This document shows positions 30,364-32,237 of a stretch of 32,237 bases of DNA, one piece after another (positions within the stretch are counted from its first letter, which is position 1; each line of letters begins with the position of its first letter). The DNA is from JAAZGD01 sp964489555. Lineage in GTDB: Bacteria > Bacillota > Clostridia > Peptostreptococcales > Anaerovoracaceae. The position numbers were made by a program, and so were the translations under genes. Location: the NCBI GenBank assembly GCA_964489555.1, contig CAZAZF010000016.1, positions 1 to 32,237 on the forward strand. Reading direction: 5' to 3'. The notes under the pieces are model-generated. The model did not search any database, had not been told where the DNA came from, and saw only the letters and a program-made list of their open reading frames with translations.

Positions 30364-31650
30364 ATGTTATTAAAATTTATTTTTTCAAATCATCGCTCTT
30401 TTAAAGAGGTGACTGGGTTAGATATGCGTGCCAGTTCAATATCTGAGTATCCAAGCCATCTACGTTCAATCGGAAACGATAATGTTTTGCCATTAGCTGC
30501 AATTTACGGAGCAAATGCAAGCGGAAAATCTAATTTGCATTCCGCATTCGATTTCATGCATCGGTACGTAAAATTTTCTTCTGTTGCAGACCTTATGGAC
30601 AAAAGAGAGAAAACTGGGATTTTTGACTCTTTTCTTCAATTAAATTCATACAAATTTACCGAAAATGTCAACACAAAATGTAAATACGAGGTCTACTTCA
30701 TAATTCAAGAAAAAACCACTACTAAATATTATAACTACGGATTTGTTTTAGATAAAAACGGAGTCTTTGAAGAATGGTTAAAAAGCAATACCAAAACTGG
30801 TGTTTTCAGAGGAAATGATTATGTCACCATATATCGACGAAAAAGAAACACCAGTATAGAATTAGCACCGTCATATGATAATTATCGCGATAATATTGAA
30901 CTGTCTTTAAACAATCGTGTTCTTATTCTTGATCAGGGCGCAAAATTAAAAATTAAAGAATGTCTAGTAGTGTTTGATTGGTTTAATAAGAACTATACCG
31001 TCGATCACAACGAGTTATATTTTGAACGTGCTGTTCTTAACAATATGAATAAAACGTTATATCATGATAATGAACAGAAGAAAGAGATAATCGAGTACTT
31101 GCATTCTTTTGATAAGTCAATTGTCGACATAGAAGTAGAGGAAACTAAAGATACAGAGAACACCGACAACGTATTATATAGTGCCTTTTCTGTTCATAAA
31201 AAAGTGGATAGTGATAGCTTGGTTCGCGTATCTTTCTCTGAAGAATCTTCCGGGACAAAAAAAATGTATGCATTATATTCAAGAGTAAAATCGGTTCTCG
31301 AAAACGGAGGGGTTCTATTTGCTGACGAGCTGGATACAAAATTGCATCCGCTACTAATGCGAAACCTTATTATTACATTTACAAACCCTGATAAGAATCC
31401 CAAAAATGCCCAGCTCATATTTACTACACATAATACCGTTTATATGGAAATGGGTCTATTCCGTCGCGATGAGATTTGGTTTGTAGAGAAAGAAAACCAG
31501 AAGTCCGAACTATTTTCTCTGGACGATATTGTTGATTCAAAAGGCCAAAAAATAAGAAAAGACAGTGATTTTGAAAAAAACTATCTTCTGGGAAAATATG
31601 GAGCGGTGCCCTTTATCGAGGAAATTTTCAGAGGTAGAGAAGATGGGTAA
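30364..31650 (+). CDS. RloA/AbiLi-like AAA ATPase of a defence pair
   Basis: A 428-residue ABC/SMC-like ATPase of the AAA_15/AAA_21 type. Walker A is IYGANASGKSNLHSAF near residue 50. The coiled middle carries no zinc hook. The signature-like SFSEESSGTKKMYAL precedes Walker B GGVLFADELDTKLHP and the His-loop FTTHNTVYMEMG. LLKFIFSNHRSFKEV at the N-terminus is typical of RloA, AbiLi and other overcoming-lysogenization-defect-type ATPases. The start at 30364 has AAAGGGGGG six bases upstream; a TTG in frame at 30346 is rejected. It overlaps the rloB-like gene by eight bases. The pair probably senses phage infection and triggers an effector. Confidence 0.85.
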   Translation: MLLKFIFSNHRSFKEVTGLDMRASSISEYPSHLRSIGNDNVLPLAAIYGANASGKSNLHSAFDFMHRYVKFSSVADLMDKREKTGIFDSFLQLNSYKFTENVNTKCKYEVYFIIQEKTTTKYYNYGFVLDKNGVFEEWLKSNTKTGVFRGNDYVTIYRRKRNTSIELAPSYDNYRDNIELSLNNRVLILDQGAKLKIKECLVVFDWFNKNYTVDHNELYFERAVLNNMNKTLYHDNEQKKEIIEYLHSFDKSIVDIEVEETKDTENTDNVLYSAFSVHKKVDSDSLVRVSFSEESSGTKKMYALYSRVKSVLENGGVLFADELDTKLHPLLMRNLIITFTNPDKNPKNAQLIFTTHNTVYMEMGLFRRDEIWFVEKENQKSELFSLDDIVDSKGQKIRKDSDFEKNYLLGKYGAVPFIEEIFRGREDG

Positions 31651-32189
31651 AAAACAATCTCAAGATAGCAGAAACGATAGAAAGACTCGAAAGATACGTC
31701 AATCCGGATATTTAGTTGTTACTGATACCGAAAAAACAGAAAGATTGTATTTCGAAGGACTAAAGACATCCGTAGAGCAAGACCGTGCTGATAATCTGCT
31801 ATTAAAAATTTATAGTAAAAAAGATACCAACAAAATGATTGACTTTGCCTTATCAGAAAGAAACAAAGAACCAAGGTTTAGGGAAATCTGGTTAGTTTTT
31901 GACAAAGATGAAATACCAAACTTTAACGAACTAATTGATACCGCAAAAGCAAACGACATTAATGTGGGATGGTCGAATCCCTGTTTTGAAGTATGGATGA
32001 GTGGATATTTTGCCTCACCCATTATGGAAATATCTTCAAAAAAATGTTGCGAAAAATTTGAAACGCTTTTTACTAAAAAAACCGGTTTGAAAGAATATAA
32101 TAAATCCGAAAAGGATATTTACCATCTTCTAAATAAGTATGGTAATGAAAGGAAAGCAGTTAAATCTGCAAAACAAAGATATTTGTATT
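31643..32189 (+). pseudogene. RloB-family (AbiLii-like) effector, interrupted by a transposon end
   Basis: About 182 codons of a RloB-domain protein. The N-terminus MGKKQSQDSRNDRKTRKIRQ is basic. Domain hallmarks are VVTDTEKTERLYFEGLK, EIWLVFDKDEIPNF and GWSNPCFEVWMSGYF, which together look like a TOPRIM-like acidic nuclease core (an E, then DxDE). The start ATG overlaps the stop of the ATPase gene. The frame remains open to the window edge, but from 32190 the sequence is a transposon end, so the natural C-terminus is lost or lies on the far side of the insertion. RloB proteins are usually around 200 residues, so the insertion lies near the end and partial function cannot be ruled out. Confidence 0.75.
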
Positions 32190-32237
32190 TGTCAACTGAA
32201 AAATGGTCCACGGATTCGGTCGAAAAATGGTCCACTA
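32190..32237 (+). mobile_element. IS21-type terminal repeat, element continues beyond the right edge
   Basis: The sequence starts TGTCAACTGAAAAATGGTCC and carries two exact 14-bp direct repeats, GAAAAATGGTCCAC, at 32198-32211 and 32222-32235 with a 24-base period. Multiple spaced copies of a transposase-binding motif inside a TG-starting end are characteristic of IS21-family elements, and GTGGACCATTTTTC is familiar from their ends. No istA/istB is visible because the window stops. Confidence 0.7.

Overview
The window looks like a chromosomal segment of an anaerobic, low-to-moderate GC Firmicute of the class Clostridia. The evidence is a six-cysteine SCIFF peptide with its radical SAM maturase, a 2Fe superoxide reductase (desulfoferrodoxin), a clostridial-type 3-hydroxybutyryl-CoA dehydrogenase, a NiaR repressor closing a de novo NAD operon, and strong GGAGG-type ribosome binding sites throughout. 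I cannot name a genus from the sequence alone.

Positions 1-24,560 read as housekeeping chromosome. On the minus strand: hbd; pgi with a FlaA1/CapD-type nucleotide-sugar dehydratase and a trypsin-fold protein that has lost its catalytic His and Ser. On the plus strand: desulfoferrodoxin, then O-acetylhomoserine sulfhydrylase and homoserine O-acetyltransferase (direct-sulfhydrylation methionine synthesis) and a DUF4230-like membrane protein. Minus again: scfA-scfB with an intrinsic terminator between precursor and maturase, then dapA-dapB behind a roughly 420-nt leader holding a terminator and two short reading frames. After a plus-strand EamA transporter comes nadA-nadB-nadC-niaR (minus), a ZIP metal transporter, the MurJ lipid II flippase and a secreted copper-amine-oxidase-N-domain (stalk) protein. 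A TetR regulator then faces an ABC-2 exporter module (ATPase, permease, HlyD-like adaptor).

From about 24,560 to the right edge the DNA becomes AT-richer and accessory: an AbiE-like antitoxin/nucleotidyltransferase pair under a palindromic operator, a GNAT acetyltransferase, a protein with a resolvase-type C-terminal HTH but no recombinase catalytic domain, a 100-N scaffold gap flanked by an exact 55-base duplication, an array of TGTC/GACA inverted sites, a DUF4143 AAA ATPase behind a duplicated 30-bp motif, and a RloA/RloB (AbiL-like) defence pair whose second gene appears to be interrupted at the right edge by an IS21-type transposon end. This is a small defence/mobile island.

The best candidates for new biology are the dapA leader, the TGTC site array with the resolvase-HTH protein beside it, the pseudoprotease, and the repeat-flanked DUF4143 promoter. 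All identifications rest on motif recognition by eye; no database search was made.
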